From contig JALDNG010000824.1 of assembly GCA_024349245.1 (NCBI GenBank), positions 1 through 64,000 on the forward strand: 64,000 bases of DNA, written 5' to 3'. The first letter of the stretch is position 1. Each line of letters begins with the position of its first letter. Positions 45,697 to 57,847 of the stretch are shown here, in pieces. The notes under the pieces are model-generated. The model saw nothing but the letters and a program-made list of their open reading frames with translations, did not search any database and had not been told where the DNA came from. The position numbers and the translations under genes are program-made. This DNA is from Neodontobutis hainanensis. Its lineage: Eukaryota > Chordata > Actinopteri > Gobiiformes > Odontobutidae.

Positions 45697-45960
45697 TTGT
45701 TTAATGGTAGGAGCGGTTGTCCTACAACAAGAAGGCTTTCCCCACAATTCATACTGTTGTTGTGTCCTTGGCTTAACCCTCCTTGCCTCCAGTGTCTGTG
45801 GCACTTGTGTGTGAATGTATTTGGTGATTTGGTCAGAGAGTCCATTGGCACAGAATGGCTGCCACGTCTCTGTCAGTCTGCCCCAGGCTGTGGCTACAGA
45901 TTAGTTTACCACCAGTGTAACTGTGAATGTGAATGAATAATTTATACTTAAAGCGCAAAA
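45697..45960 (+). mobile_element. tRNA-headed SINE, degraded
   Basis: Shares GGAGCGGTTGTCCTACAACA, CCCCACAATTCATACTGTTG, TTGTGTCCTTGG, CAGAATGGCTGCCAC and GTGAATGTGAATGAATAAT with the copy at 39.4 kb. Box B is deleted and the tail is short. Confidence 0.75.
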
Positions 45961-47018
45961 ATACAATTGATGTAATAATATAATTATTATAAAAATAATA
46001 AAATAGTGTGATGCTCAGAACAAACAAACTACAAACATATTTCAAGTCAGTATTATAGAAGTGTCACTACTCTAATCACAGTAATGTCCAGGCCAACTCC
46101 TGCCCTGGTAAACTACTTACATTTTTAATTAAAGGGGGGAAATGAATTTTTGATTAATATGTCCGTTTATGCTATCTGAAAACTATTGTTTTACTATGCA
46201 GTAAAAGCGGAAAAGCTTGGATGTAACCGCCATTTTATTGCCCCTTTTATAATGACAATATCTCATGTGTTTTTCAAACGCGATAAGAGCCAAAGTAGAA
46301 ATCAATTCGGTTCTGAAGAAGCGCTGTCTGAAGAGGCATTCTTTGCTGCTCACATGTACACCGAGAGAAAGGCCGCTTCTCCTTAGACAGTGCGCGCCAG
46401 TACCGCATTGATTACTTGAGGACGAAACATAAAATTGTCAAAATAACAATTTTGGGAGTATACTCAAGCACAGTCTTAAATGAGTTTCAAAGACTTAAAT
46501 GAAGGTCAAGAGCTAGAAGAAAACAGGATTTGTGTCAGATCCTCGAAATGTGCGTCAGGTCTTAAAGAGACAGCTGTCTAATAAACCCACTGCTGTCAGT
46601 CTCAATGTTAATCAAAAGAAAAAGAGAAAATCACTTGCTGCTCTTGATTGAATAACATTTGAAGCTTTAATAAGGATAAATCTATATTTAATAAATGTAT
46701 TTGTCATGACCATGTCACAGTTAAAACTTTTACGTTTTTTTTTCTACAACATTAAAACGTATGCATTTCACAAAGATTTTTTTGTGCTCGAAGTAACTTT
46801 AATATACATTATGTAATAAGTTGCATACTGTATTTTGAATACCCTGTATCTGCAATTTGAGTGATAAACATTTTTTACAATATAAACAATAGTTTTAGTG
46901 CAAGCAAGTTATTAGAATAAATTTGAAATAATTACTTTGTAACTGTTACAACCAACACTGCATGCTTGCTAGATTGCCATGACTGAATAAATTTGGTGTA
47001 CTTTTATTTGTACATCTT
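45961..47018. other. No gene; unclassified repeat at 46.14-46.40 kb
   Basis: 46140-46400 contains AAGCTTGGATGTAACCGCC and TTTTCAAACGCGATAAGAGC, related (partly inverted) to 42.79-43.25 kb. The rest is AT-rich. Confidence 0.4.
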
Positions 47019-47023
47019 TTGCA

Positions 47024-49213
47024 GAACCGTAAACCTTGTGGAACATCTGGAGACTTGGATCCTTGGGTCAGAAACAATGATACTTGGCAGGCTGAAATTC
47101 TTTGGACTTTAAAGAGTGTTACATCCCACTACTCCAACAAGAGTGCTGAGGATAATTCCACGTTATTCCAGCTAATGTTTCCAGACAGTGTGATTGCAAA
47201 ATCGTTTGCTTGTGGTGAAAAGAAGACATCCTACATGGTTAATTATGGCATTGCTCCTTATGTGAAGCTGCAACTGCTGGAAAAAGTGAAAACCGAGCCA
47301 GGGTATGTCTTGCTGTTTGATGAATCGCTTAACAAGACACTTCAGCTGAAGCAGATGGATGTGCACATTAGGTTTCTGTCAGGATCTGTGTTTGTCTGTC
47401 TGTGTGTCTCCCCTCCCCTCTGTACTCTCCTCTCTCCTCAGCTGGGCAGGGCAGTCGGCACACCTGCAACCACTTACACCTCATCAACCTCTGCTTAAAA
47501 GAACCAGTCTTCCCTTCACTCAGCGCCAGTTCGTTGTTAACACTGTTACTCCTATTAGTCCAATTGTGTTGTTGTGACAAATAAACCTGATTCACATTTT
47601 TACCAGTTCTGCGTTTGGGTCCTGCTTCTCGTCCCCCACCGTGACAGTTTCTGGATTCAGTTGCAAACAAGGTCTCCACACACTACTTGGATTCTGCCTT
47701 TATGGGGTATGGTAAGGCAGAGAACTGTCTGGAGCATTCCAAGCACTTGACAGAAGAGCTTGATTTGAGTAATCTTCTTCAGATATCGATGGATGGGCCC
47801 AACATAAACCTTAAATTCTACTGGGATTTTCAGATCAAAGTATTGCCTGAATGTACAGACAAACAACTGATTGATATTGGGACATGTTCCTTACATAGTG
47901 TACACAATGCATTTCGAAATGCCTTCCTTGAAACTAATTGGCACATTGACAACCAGTTACTTGCATTTTATCGCCTGTTTCACGATACACCTGCACAAAG
48001 GGATGATTATGTCACAAAAGCTGGTTCATCGCTGTTTCCACAGAAGTTCTGCTCTCACAGATGGGTGGAAAATGTTGAGGTTGCTTCAAGAGCGTTAAAG
48101 CTGTTGCCTCATCTAAGAACCTTTGTGAAAGCAGTAGAAGCAGACAAGTGGTTTACCATTCCAAAGTGTAAAACATTCACTGTTGTGAAAGAAGCTTGTG
48201 AGCATCCACTACTCCCTGCAAAGTTGCATTTCTTTGTCTATGTAGCAAAGCATGTGCAAGGCTATCTACAAAAGTATCAGACTGATAGCCCCATGATCCC
48301 ATTTATGACCTCAGACTGGGTAGACATGATCTCCGCTGTAATGAGTAGAGTGCTTAAAACTAATGTTATGGAGACAATGACAGACCCACTGAAGATGTCT
48401 AAGTATGAAATGAAAGATGAAGAGGCATTAGGTCTGGCTAAGGTAGACCTTGGATTATCCACAGACAAAAATGGACAAAAATCCAGTTTTGTGAGACAAG
48501 CTACCTGCCTTAACCCCAAGACCATGGCCCATGATCCTGATGGATGTGAACGAAGGTTCAAAAGGCTTCTGAACCATTTAGTTGAGCTAAAAATATTTCC
48601 AGAAAGCAAGTGTGGTGATGCTCAAATGCAGTACACAACCTTCATTAAAGAAGAAGTGGCTAAAAATCTGTCAATGTTTAGGGACTTTAATATCCAGTCA
48701 CACACCCTTGACCATTTCTTCTCAGAAACCTTGCAGGGTAAAGAGGAACTCAAATACCTATGACAGGTAGTGAAAATTGTGCTTCTTTTATCACATGGTC
48801 AGGCTACTGTGGAACGAGGATTTTCTGTGAATGCAGCCATGAGCACTGAAAACAAAAATGACATTAACTATACATCACAGAGACTTGTTTGTGATTATGT
48901 CTCAAGTGTTGGAGTTAAGAACGTTCAGATAACTCCCAGAATGATTGCCAGCTTTAAAACAGCACGACAAAGATATAAGAGTTCTCTCATCAAGCAGAGA
49001 GAAAAGAGAGCTGAGAAAACCAAATGCAGAGACCAAGAGGAGGAACAAAAGAAAAAGAGGAGGCTTGAATCTGACATTGCCCACTTGGAGCTAGAAATAG
49101 AAAAGGCAGCCACTGAAGCTGAGACCTCCTCCAAACCAAGAGAATGCATAATTAGATTTAATAGTTTTAGAAAGTCCCTGAAAGACAAAAAAGATCAACT
49201 TAAGCAGATTTGA
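47024..49213 (+). pseudogene. hAT-superfamily transposase-derived gene, interrupted
   Basis: The sequence follows an acceptor-like TTTGCAG at about 47023. The N part (to 47376) reads KSVTSHYSNKSAEDNSTLFQ, MFPDSVIAKSFACGEKKTSY and GYVLLFDESLN. After a solo LTR it resumes with a long open stretch (47687-48763): LLQISMDGPNINLKFYWDFQ, SLHSVHNAFRNAF, FCSHRWVENVEVASRALKLL and LHFFVYVAKHVQGYLQKYQT. After a TGA at 48761-48763 it continues VVKIVLLLSHGQATVERGFS, the hAT C-terminal dimerisation block, then a Lys/Glu-rich coiled coil to 49213. The DE and dimerisation features suggest recent coding capacity. The TGA falls where relatives appear to have Trp. Confidence 0.8.
47377..47646 (+). mobile_element. 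Solo LTR, 270 bp, GTTTC target duplication
   Basis: Ends TGTCAGG and GTGACA. GTTTC is repeated at 47372-47376 and 47647-47651. AATAAA lies at 47580-47585, followed by TTTTTACCAGTTCTGCGTTT and GGGTCCTGCTTC, a typical fish Ty3/Gypsy R-U5. Removing it rejoins the transposase frame exactly (HIRFLDSVANKV). Confidence 0.9.
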
Positions 49214-49642
49214 TAAATCTGCCACAACCTAGACCACTTTGACAGGGCTTCTACACAAGCCAAAGAGAAATACAGTCAATTATTTTATGTAATTTGTTCT
49301 GAAAGATAAAACCCTGTTGAATACTTCTGTAAAATTACTCCTGTTTAATTTGTAGAAAGTTTATGTTTACTTCTGTTAGCACTGAATAAGAAGTTTATGT
49401 CCTCTTTGGATGCACTCTTTAATGCACAGAGTATCGTGACTTTCAAATTCTCATACTGAGAGTTGCCATAGACAATACTCTAATGTGCTGTACCTTATTT
49501 GTACCATCTTGTTTAATTTTTATTCATCTATTTTCCTTTTTTAGAATTTAAAGTAAATAAAGTATATGTTAAGTGAGACCTCTGATTGTAGTCCTTGAAA
49601 ATCCCCAAAATGGTGCTTGAAAAGTCCTGGAATTTCATTATA

Positions 49643-49662
49643 CAGTATCTGTACGAACCCTG
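49643..49662. mobile_element. Right terminal inverted repeat of the hAT element
   Basis: CAGTATCTGTACGAACCCTG is the reverse complement of a CAGGGTTCGTACAGATACTG end, a common hAT terminus, with CCTTGAAAAT words inside. I did not find the matching left end. Confidence 0.5.
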
Positions 49663-49792
49663 TGTGCAAACATTAAACAAAAAACAAAAACAAAACAAAA
49701 CAAAAAACAGTTTATGTTTGCAAACTAGAACAGAAAGTGCAGTGCAATGTCTGTATATTGTCAGTATGTGGATGTTTATCCTGAAGTAAACT

Positions 49793-49870
49793 CACGTGAT
49801 GTTGTTAATGACTGAGTTCAGGAGTCTGACGGCCTGGGTGAAGAAGCTCCTCCTAAGCCTTTGAGTTTTG
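49793..49870 (-). pseudogene. Possible Rex1/CR1-type LINE C-terminal scrap
   Basis: The minus strand reads RRSFFTQAVRLLNSVINNIT, like the C-terminal RRSFLPAAVRLYN block of Rex1-type polymerases. Very short. Confidence 0.3.
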
Positions 49871-50129
49871 GCCTTCAGGCTTGGAAGCTGTGGGCAAACC
49901 AAAGAACTTTTTAAAAACTCACTTCCCCAGAGTTGTCACATAACAATAACTTGGCTCAAGAGACTAAAGCGGTCTTTTGTACCCGGCTGTAAACAGGTTT
50001 TCTACACTTGTAAAGTTGTCATTGAATTTCTCCTTAAAGTTCTGCTTTTGGAGCCTGCCTTCTGGTGGATGGCGGTAGATCGCTGTATGGTGGTGCCCTT
50101 ACTCGAGGCCCTTGAACAAATTTACTTAC

Positions 50130-50560
50130 TTATTAAACTCATTATTTAGAAGAATATTAAAGTTACTAACTACAAAGTTGTTATCAGAGTGAGTTACTAA
50201 GTCAGAGAGGAAAGCTCCAAACTCATCCAAGAAAGAAGAGTAGGGACCCGGAGGCGATAGATTACAGCTAAATAAAATGTTTTTATTTTATTTGAGAAGG
50301 AATATGTTTGATGTGTAACACTTCCAATGAGTAAAATTTCAGCTGTGATGTACTTGTAAAGCCAAATGCAGCTTTATTAAAGGCTGCAACACCACCACCC
50401 TGTGTCCAAGGGATGAGAAGTAATAAGCTCAATTAGTAAGAGTGCTTTGGAGGATAGTGTCCTGCTCTCCTCGTGTGCATCTAACACAATTTCGCAGTAA
50501 GCCCAACTCCTTTTGAAAACATGCGCAGAGTCAGGGTGTAGCGTCCATAGCTCCAAGTAA
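50130..50560 (-). mobile_element. L2 endonuclease fragment, minus strand
   Basis: Reverse-strand sequence around 50270-50380 matches the L2 region at 36.30-36.40 kb (IYKAAFGFTSTSQLKF-like, then a LLIKHI-like block). Adjacent minus sequence up to about 50560 continues the endonuclease. Truncated at both ends. Confidence 0.65.
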
Positions 50561-50794
50561 GTAATGGGTAAAACTGTAAAGGAAAAGGTCCTTAGCATAA
50601 GGTGAAATATGGCTAAAGTTAGCTTACGTACACAAAATATCAGTTCTGTAGGTACTTCCGCAATCAATCCACTACCATATAAAAATATAGCAAATTTCAC
50701 TTTTCCAATAATGATCTTGTACAAATAACGCATGTACATGGTAGGTCTTATGTATAGAAACTAAAACTTACACTAACTAAAACTTAGACGGTGG

Positions 50795-51540
50795 TGTCAA
50801 AGTGTTACAAGTCACGTTCTGTGTGTGTGGTGGTAAGGAGGACAAACACCTGAATAAGTTAAATATTATTTATTAATCACTTATGGAGGGTACTCCTGGT
50901 TTCTTATTCATTCGTCATCTTACAGATTTTGTCACAGAGCCGAATTAAGTCCACCCCACATAGGGCGGATAAACCCGCTTGAATTCCCCACACACAACAA
51001 AGCAGGTTCACAGCAAACAAACCACTGCAAAGACACCACAGATGCTCACCCCAAGTGACCCCAGACAAGAATACAAAAACAATACAAACAAAAATTGAAA
51101 ACGTTAGTCCACTTGCACACATGCCCCCGAAGCGGACTAACTAAACACAAAAACAGCGGTAGCGGTACATATGGATCACTCTTAAACCAAAAACAAAATA
51201 TAATCACAAATCTGCTAAACGACACCTTTAATTCAAAAGTCTAAAAACATTAAAATACCGCATACCTGAGGTGTCACACAACCACACCCAGTCATTCACA
51301 CACACAAGCCGGCCCTAACCCTAACCCTGTCACATAAAACACAATTAAAATACAACCAAGACAGACGGAGACAATCACCAAAATAAAGACATTTACCGGA
51401 TTAAACTGTGGACAAACCAACTGCGTGGGTCCAGCAATCGTCCTGGCCACCCACAGGAACACCATGACACCCAGCCACTTCCTCTTTTATAGGGAGCAGG
51501 CTTGACGCCAGAGTGACACCCCGAGCTGCCACCCGTCACA
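50795..51540 (-). mobile_element. Probable solo LTR, minus orientation
   Basis: On the minus strand it starts TGTGACGGGTGGCAGC, has CTATAAAAGAGG about 50 bp in, and ends with AATAAATAATATTT and ACACTTTGACA. The overall TG...CA plan fits an LTR of about 746 bp. No matching flanks were found, so the ends or age are uncertain. Two TTAGGG units lie at 51318-51329. Confidence 0.5.
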
Positions 51541-51863
51541 ATATGCATAAACAAAAGGCAGATGGCAGAAGATGAAATTGTGGCTTATGTGCTTACTGAG
51601 AGGAAATGCAAGATGGCTGACTTCCTCTCACAACTTTCTGTCACAAACTGAGCCTTACAAAACAGATAGCGACCGACTGTTTTAGGACTTGATACATTCC
51701 TCAAACACATCCATATAAAATTTCCAGATCACATGGAAATTTTGATAAAATCTGGTATTAAAACCTTACCCCTTACACCTAACTTGGCGGGTACTATCAT
51801 CATTCCTACAAACATCACCCCCAATACCATCCAAGCGCACCACTTCTCCACCTCGGTCAAAAT
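51541..51863. other. No gene seen
   Basis: Short spacer. Confidence 0.3.
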
Positions 51864-52857
51864 CTATAGCAGACATCCCAAGTCTCTCGGAAGTTGCGGA
51901 GTCTCCCGTGATATTGATAGCGGCTCCCGATACCCGCAAATTAGTTAAAATCTCCCGGAATCTCGAGTGAGCGAGCAAGAGCGCGTGCAAGAGTTTTTCA
52001 AATCGTGTAGCGCGACGGCAGAAAGGGAGAGGGAGCGAGAGACCTTGCATGTGTGTGCTAGTGTGCGTGTGTGCAAAGCGCTTGTAAGACAGAGAGCATC
52101 CTGATTGGCCTGTTTCCAAATCAACCAATCAATTGTCAGTGTGGGCGGGCTTTTATCTCTTCTCCCAAACCAAATTAATCAGTTATGTCTATCTAGAAAC
52201 AGGAGCACACTGGCAGAGGGAGAGTGCCACAAAAAGAAAAAAAAAAAAAAAAAAAAAAGTATAACACACATTTTACGGCAGACTACACAAAGATGTACCC
52301 TTGTCTTATAAGTGTCAAACATAATGACAGTCTTGCTTGCTTGCAATATTTTGTAACAGCGACTTCAGCATTGCTCATGGCGGGTTAAATGTTTGCAAAA
52401 GCATGTTGAGGTGAGTTGATAAGTTTCATTTTATGTGCATATTATTCAGGCTGAAGGTGCTATTGGTGCTGCCAAATTGTAACTGTGATGTTAAAAGGGC
52501 ATTCAGCATTGTGCGTCACATCAAGACAGAATTTAGGAGTCAGATGTCTCACCAAACACTTGTGAATCTGATGTCTTGCAAGATAAAAAAATTAATTGAC
52601 ACAGAGTGCTATGAGGTTGAGGTTTCTGGAAAGTCTGGTGCGTTCTTAAATCTACGAAGCAAGCATCAACAAAGTACAATGAAAGCTTGCAACAAAAGTA
52701 AAAGGCATAGGAAAAGGCCTAGGCCTACATTTGTTGTGTAAGTAAATAGTTACTTCATTGTTCTGTTATATTCAGCTGTATTTCAGCTAGGGGGTTGGGG
52801 GATGCTTCAGGATACCTCCCTGAAATGACTTTCTGCAGGTTGGGATGTTTGCTATAG
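51864..52857 (+). mobile_element. hAT element with transposase C-terminus
   Basis: The ends CTATAGCAGACATCCCAA and TTGGGATGTTTGCTATAG are inverted with one mismatch. The flanks do not give a clean 8-bp duplication. TCTCCCG/CTCCCGG words near the left end and CCTCCCTGAAATG near the right are subterminal. An A-run lies at 52235-52258. Confidence 0.7.
52433..52741 (+). pseudogene. hAT transposase dimerisation domain relic
   Basis: Reads VLLVLPNCNCDVKRAFSIVR, HIKTEFRSQMSHQTLVNLMS and CKIKKLIDTEC. This is the hAT family C-terminal block (usually S/N-x2-E-R-x-F-S), here with K-R-A-F-S. Everything upstream of this domain is deleted, so it is a non-autonomous remainder. Confidence 0.75.
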
Positions 52858-53396
52858 TCCAAAGCACCTCTGTCAAACCTCCTCAACCTCCTCCCAGACC
52901 AGCTCCAAAAGACTAGCATCAATGCTCCTATCAGTGATTAGGACACTGAGGGCCTTTCCTGTTCCAGGACTTTTTATCATAATAAACCACTTATCAACCT
53001 GAGGCCCTGGGAGAGAACACTGCCCCCTAGCTCCATAGCTAGTTTTTTGGAGCAAAGTGTTTTGTACTTTGTTTCGTTGTGTATCAGACCAAATTGTCCT
53101 GACATGTGGGGTTCCACGGGTCTATTTTGTCACCCCTATTATTCAATCTTTACATGCTTCCTTTAGGCCAGTTAATACACAGCTGTGACAAATCCTACCA
53201 TAATTATGCAGATGACACTCAGATTTACTTTTCACTCGCAGCAGGTAAAAATGGACCAATTCATTCACTGTGTCACTGCATTGAACAGATTGATGGGTGA
53301 ATGCAAAATATTTTTTTCCAACTGAAAAGACACAAGACTGAACTAATCATCTTTTGTCCATAAAAAATAAGAGAAAATGTCAGCAGGCATCAGCGA

Positions 53397-53441
53397 GTCT
53401 CTTTCTCTAAAATCTAAAAATCAGATTTTAGAGAAAGAGAC
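53397..53441. repeat. Perfect 19-bp fold-back inside L2
   Basis: 53397-53415 and 53423-53441 are exact reverse complements with a 7-nt loop. At the orthologous site in the copy at about 28342-28385 the right arm is absent. Confidence 0.97.
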
Positions 53442-53532
53442 CTAGAAATCTAGGGGTCATCATGGTCTCAAACTTGAGATTAAGTCAATTACATTATCAG
53501 CATTTTATCACCTTAAAAGCATCTCCAAAGGA

Positions 53533-53535
<3 letters not shown>

Positions 53536-53579
<44 letters not shown>

Positions 53580-55555
53580 TAGCTGCAAGCAGCAATGACG
53601 GGGCCAAGCACAAGGCCGGCATTAAACCTCATGCCGACATTGCCGGCAGCATCAGACCAATGGCAGTAAGCATATAAAGACATTTCAATAAGACTTCAGT
53701 CTAAATGGCCGAAAAATCATCAATACGGTCTTTAGCACTTTGATTGAATGGTTTATCACGCCCAATCCAGAGGCAGCGCAGTAACCACACTGATGTGTGA
53801 AACAACTAGAGTGCTCAAACTCTGCAGGCAGACTCAATGTGTTGATGGCCGGCAGCATCAGACCAACGGCAGTAAGCAGTTAAAGACATTTCAAAAAGAC
53901 TTCAGTCTAAATGGCTCAAAAATCATCAATATGGTCTTTAGCACTTTGATTGAATGGTTTATAACGTTCGATCCAGAGGCAGCGCAGTAACCAAACTGAT
54001 GTGTTGAGGGCCGGCAGCATCAGACCAACGGCAGTAAGCAGTTAAAGACATTTCAATAAGACTTCAGTCTAAATGGCTGAAAAATCATCAATACGGTCTT
54101 TAGCACTTTGATTGAATGGTTTATCACGTCCAATCCAGAGGCAGCGCAGTAACCACACTGATGTGTGAAACAACTAAGGTCCTCAAACTCAGCAGGCAGA
54201 CTCAAGTCATGGTTGACATAACACGTACTAAGTTTGGTTAGAAAATATTAAAGCATTGCAGAGATATAGCCTGACTTTAATTTTTGAGCGCGTTAAGTCA
54301 AATTCATTTGCGCGGTATTCGCAAACGGTTTGACTAATCAACTTAATTCTCATAACTCTTTGTCAGCATGGTCTGAAGAAGATCTGGTTCAATTTTGGTG
54401 AAAATCGGACAAACGGTGTGGGAGGAGTTCGAAAAAGTAGGATTTTGGAGAAAAACAACATGGCAAACAGGAAGTTTGGCCGAATAGGACATATTTGTTA
54501 TCTGTGCTCTCGGCTTGATCCAGTGAACACAATAAGACCATTTGTTTTACAATAGGGTAACGGAATCAAAAGTTATTAGCATATTTGTGAATGTGGTTAT
54601 AACTTTTGACCACAAGGTGGCGCTGCTCCAAAACCTTTTGAGTATCTTCAGGGCTTGGTCCCGAAGACGCATACCAAGTTTTGTAATGATGCAGCAATGC
54701 GTTCAAAAAATATAGCACTTTTTGACAATATTCATAATGGCCGACTCTCAAAATGGCCGATATGGGAAAATTTGGTATTGCAGGACTCGGCATGATGCAC
54801 TGAATCTAAAGAGACCAGTTTTATGATTTTTGGCAAAAGCGTTCAGAAGATATAAGCAAATAATTCACTTTTTTATATCTCCTGACCACTAGGAGGCGCT
54901 GCGCCAAAACTCTGCAGGCATCCTCAAAACATGGTTGCCATAACACGTACTAAGTTTGGTTGGAATATGTTAAAGCATTGCAGAGATATACCCGACATTT
55001 ATTTTTGTGCGCACTAAGTCGAATTCATTTGTGCGGTATTTGACAACGATTTGAAGAATCAACTTTATTCTCATAACTTTTAGTCAGCATAATCTGAAGA
55101 TGATCTGGTTCAATTTTCGTGAAAATCGGGCTACGGCCTAGGAGGAGTTCGCAAAAGTACGTTTTTAGAAAATTCAAAATGGCGGAAAAACTATCATGGC
55201 GGAAAATGACGTCATAGGGTGCAATCGAATCTTCATGAGCTAAGGAATCAGAGGAAAAAAGAATTTTAATTCTAGGCCTTACGGTTCAAAAGTTATTGAC
55301 ATAAACATAAGTCCAACTTTGGACAGTTGGTGGCGCTAGAGGGATTAAGGTAGACACTTCAGATTGGTTAGGATGACAGCTCACACTGTCCACTATGAGT
55401 GTACCAAATTTCACAACTTTTTAGCATACGGTTCTATGGGCTGCCATAGACTTACATTGCAGGATAATAATAATAATAATAATAATAATATAAGAAATCT
55501 AACGGATTCAATAGGGTCTACGCACCTTCGGTGCTTGGCCCCTAATAATAATGAA
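53536..55555 (-). repeat. Unclassified 2-kb repeat, copy A
   Basis: Bounded by (AAT)n at 53536-53575 and AATAATAAT at the right. Near the left is TATAGCTGCAAGCAGCAATG, then GACGGGGCCAAGCACAAGG; the right end is CGGTGCTTGGCCCC. So GGGGCCAAGCAC occurs inverted at both ends. Viewed on the minus strand it ends CAGCTATATTTATTATTATT like a retroelement tail. It contains CTAGGAGGAGTTCGCAAAAG, GAAAATCGG and AAAATGGCGG phrases and another (AAT)n at 55466-55490. No protein recognised. Confidence 0.65.
53642..54213. repeat. Three tandem units within repeat copy A
   Basis: GCCGGCAGCATCAGACCAA starts at 53642, 53848 and 54010, giving periods of 206 and 162 bp. Copy B at 57.6-57.8 kb has a single unit. 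The middle unit lacks a stretch of about 44 bp. Confidence 0.9.
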
Positions 55556-55772
55556 ATCAAGAGGATAATGTCTCAACCAGACATAGAGAGATTTATCCAT
55601 GCTTTAATCTCCAGCAGGTTAGATTACTGTAACGGTCTGCTCACTGCTCTCCCAAAATGAGGGTTAAGACAGCCGCAGCTTATTCAGAACGCTGCTCCTC
55701 GGGTTCTGTCCAAAACAGGACGTACAACCACATATGTCCAGTTTTAAAATCTCTGCACTGTCTTCCTGTTGC

Positions 55773-55798
55773 CTGTTCTGTTCTCCAGAACAGAACAG
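55773..55798. repeat. 12-bp fold-back inside L2
   Basis: CTGTTCTGTTCT, a CC spacer and AGAACAGAACAG, followed by more ACAGA units. It lies where the copy at 28.68 kb has different, non-palindromic sequence. Confidence 0.85.
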
Positions 55799-55960
55799 AA
55801 CAGAATATATTTCGGACATGCTAGTTGCATATGAACCTTCTCGGACTCTGAAAACATCTGGGTCAGGCCTTCTGCTTTAAGTTTAAGCAGCATTTAAGTT
55901 TCATGCAGAAGGTTAAAAACCTTCCTCTTTAGCTCCGCCTACATTAGAACAAGTGTTTTT

Positions 55961-56288
55961 TTATCAGGGGTGGCAGTAGCTCAGTGGGTAGAGCAGTCAT
56001 CCTTCAACCGGAAGGTAGGCGGTTCGTTTCCCACTCTCCCCACAGTTCTGTTGTTGTGTCCTTGGGCAAGACACTTAACCCACCTTGCCTCCAGTGCCAC
56101 AGCTGTGGTGTACGAATATGTATGAATGTGTGAGAATGTTTGGAGGTTGGAAAGTCTGTAGGCGCAAAATGGCTGCCACCACCACTAGTGTGTGACTGGG
56201 GAGTGATTGAATAATGGACTCTGTAAAGCGCTTTGAGAGCCTTGAAAATGCACTATATAAAACCAATCCATTATTATTATTATTAGTG
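55961..56288 (+). mobile_element. tRNA-headed SINE inserted in L2
   Basis: GGGGTGGCAGTAGCTCAGTG (A box), AGGCGGTTCGTTTCCCAC (box B), CTCCCCACAGTTCTGTTGTT, AGACACTTAACCCACCTTGC, GCGCAAAATGGCTGCC and TAAAGCGCTTTGAGAGC, then an ATT tail. ATCAG precedes it (55956-55960) and recurs at the far end after repeat copy B (about 57915-57919), a plausible target duplication. The tRNA-like head is not called as a tRNA gene. Confidence 0.87.
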
Positions 56289-57847
56289 GCCAAGCACAAG
56301 GTGCGAGACCCTATTAAAATCGTTAGATTTCTTCTTATTATTATAATTCCACATGGGAGTCAATGGTAGGCCATAGAACCGTATGATAAAAAGTTGTGAA
56401 ATTTGGTACACTCATAGAAGACAGTCTGAGCTGTCACCATATCAAATCTGAAGTGTCTAACTTAATCCCTCTAGCGCCCCCAACTGTCCAAAGTTGGACT
56501 TATGTTTATGCTAATAACTTTTGAACCATAAGGCCTAGAATGAAAATTCCTCTGATTCCTTAGCTCATGACGATTCGATTGCACCCTATGACGTCATTTT
56601 CCGCCATGATAGTTTTTCCGCCATTTTGAATTTTCTAAAAACGCATTTTTGCAAACTCCTCCTAGGCCGTGAGCCCCAATTTTCACGAAAATTTAACCAG
56701 ATCATCTTCAGACTATACTGACTAAAAGTTATGAGAATAAAGTTGATTCTTCAAACTGTTGTCGAATACCGCGCAAATAAATTCGACTTAGTGCGCACAA
56801 AAATAAATGTTGGGGTATATCTCTGCAATGCTTTAACATATTCCAACCAAACTTAGTACGTGTTATGGCAACCATGATTTGAGGATGCCTGCAGAGTTTT
56901 GGTGCAGCGCCTCCTAGTGGCCAGGAGATATAAAAAAGTGAATTATTTGCTTGTATCTTCTGAACGCTTTTGCCAAAAATCATAAAACTGGTGTCTTTAG
57001 ATTCAGTACGTCATGCCGAGTCCTGCGATACCAAATTTTCCCATATCTGCCATTTTGAGCGCCGCCATTATGAATATTGTCAAAAGTGCTATATTTTGAA
57101 CGCATTGCTGCATCATTATGAAACTTGGTATGCGTCTTCGACCTAGCCCTGAAGGTACTCAAAAGTTTTGGAGCAGCGCCATTTGTGGTCAAAAGTTATA
57201 ACCACATTCACAAATATGCTAATAACTTTGATTCCGTTACTATTATAAAACAAATGGTCTTAATGTGTTCACTAGATTAAGCCGAGCACAGATAAAAAAT
57301 ATGTCCTATTCGCCAAACTTCCTGTTTGCCATGTTGTCTTTCTTTAAAACCTACTTTTTCGATCTCCTACCATACCGCTTTTACCAAAATTGAATCATAA
57401 CATCTTCAGACCATGCTGACAAACAGTTATGAGAATTAAGTTGATTAGTCAAACCGCTTGTGAATACCGTGCAAATGAATTTGACTTAATGCGCTCAAAA
57501 ATTAAAGTCAGGCTATATCTCTGCAATGATTTAACATATTATAACCATATTATAACTATAATTATAGTACGTGTTATGGCAACTATGACTTGAGGCTGCC
57601 TGCAGAGTTTGAGCACTCTAGTTGTTTGACACATCAGTTTGGTTACTGCGCTGCCTCTGGGTCGAACGTGATAAACCATTCAATCAAAGTGCTAAAGACC
57701 GTATAGATGATTTTTCAGCCATTTAGACTGAAGTCTTATTGAAATGTCATTAGATGCTTACTGCCGTTGGTCTGATGCTGCCGGCCATGTCGGCATGAGG
57801 TTTAATGGCGGCCTTGTGCTTGGCCCCGTCATTGCTGCTTGCAGCTA

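Noticed and set aside
51864..52857. 8-bp duplication TCAAAATC / TCCAAAGC
   Set aside because: Two mismatches, and it requires unequal end positions; not convincing.
55963..56040. tRNA gene
   Set aside because: Same reason; SINE head inserted in L2.
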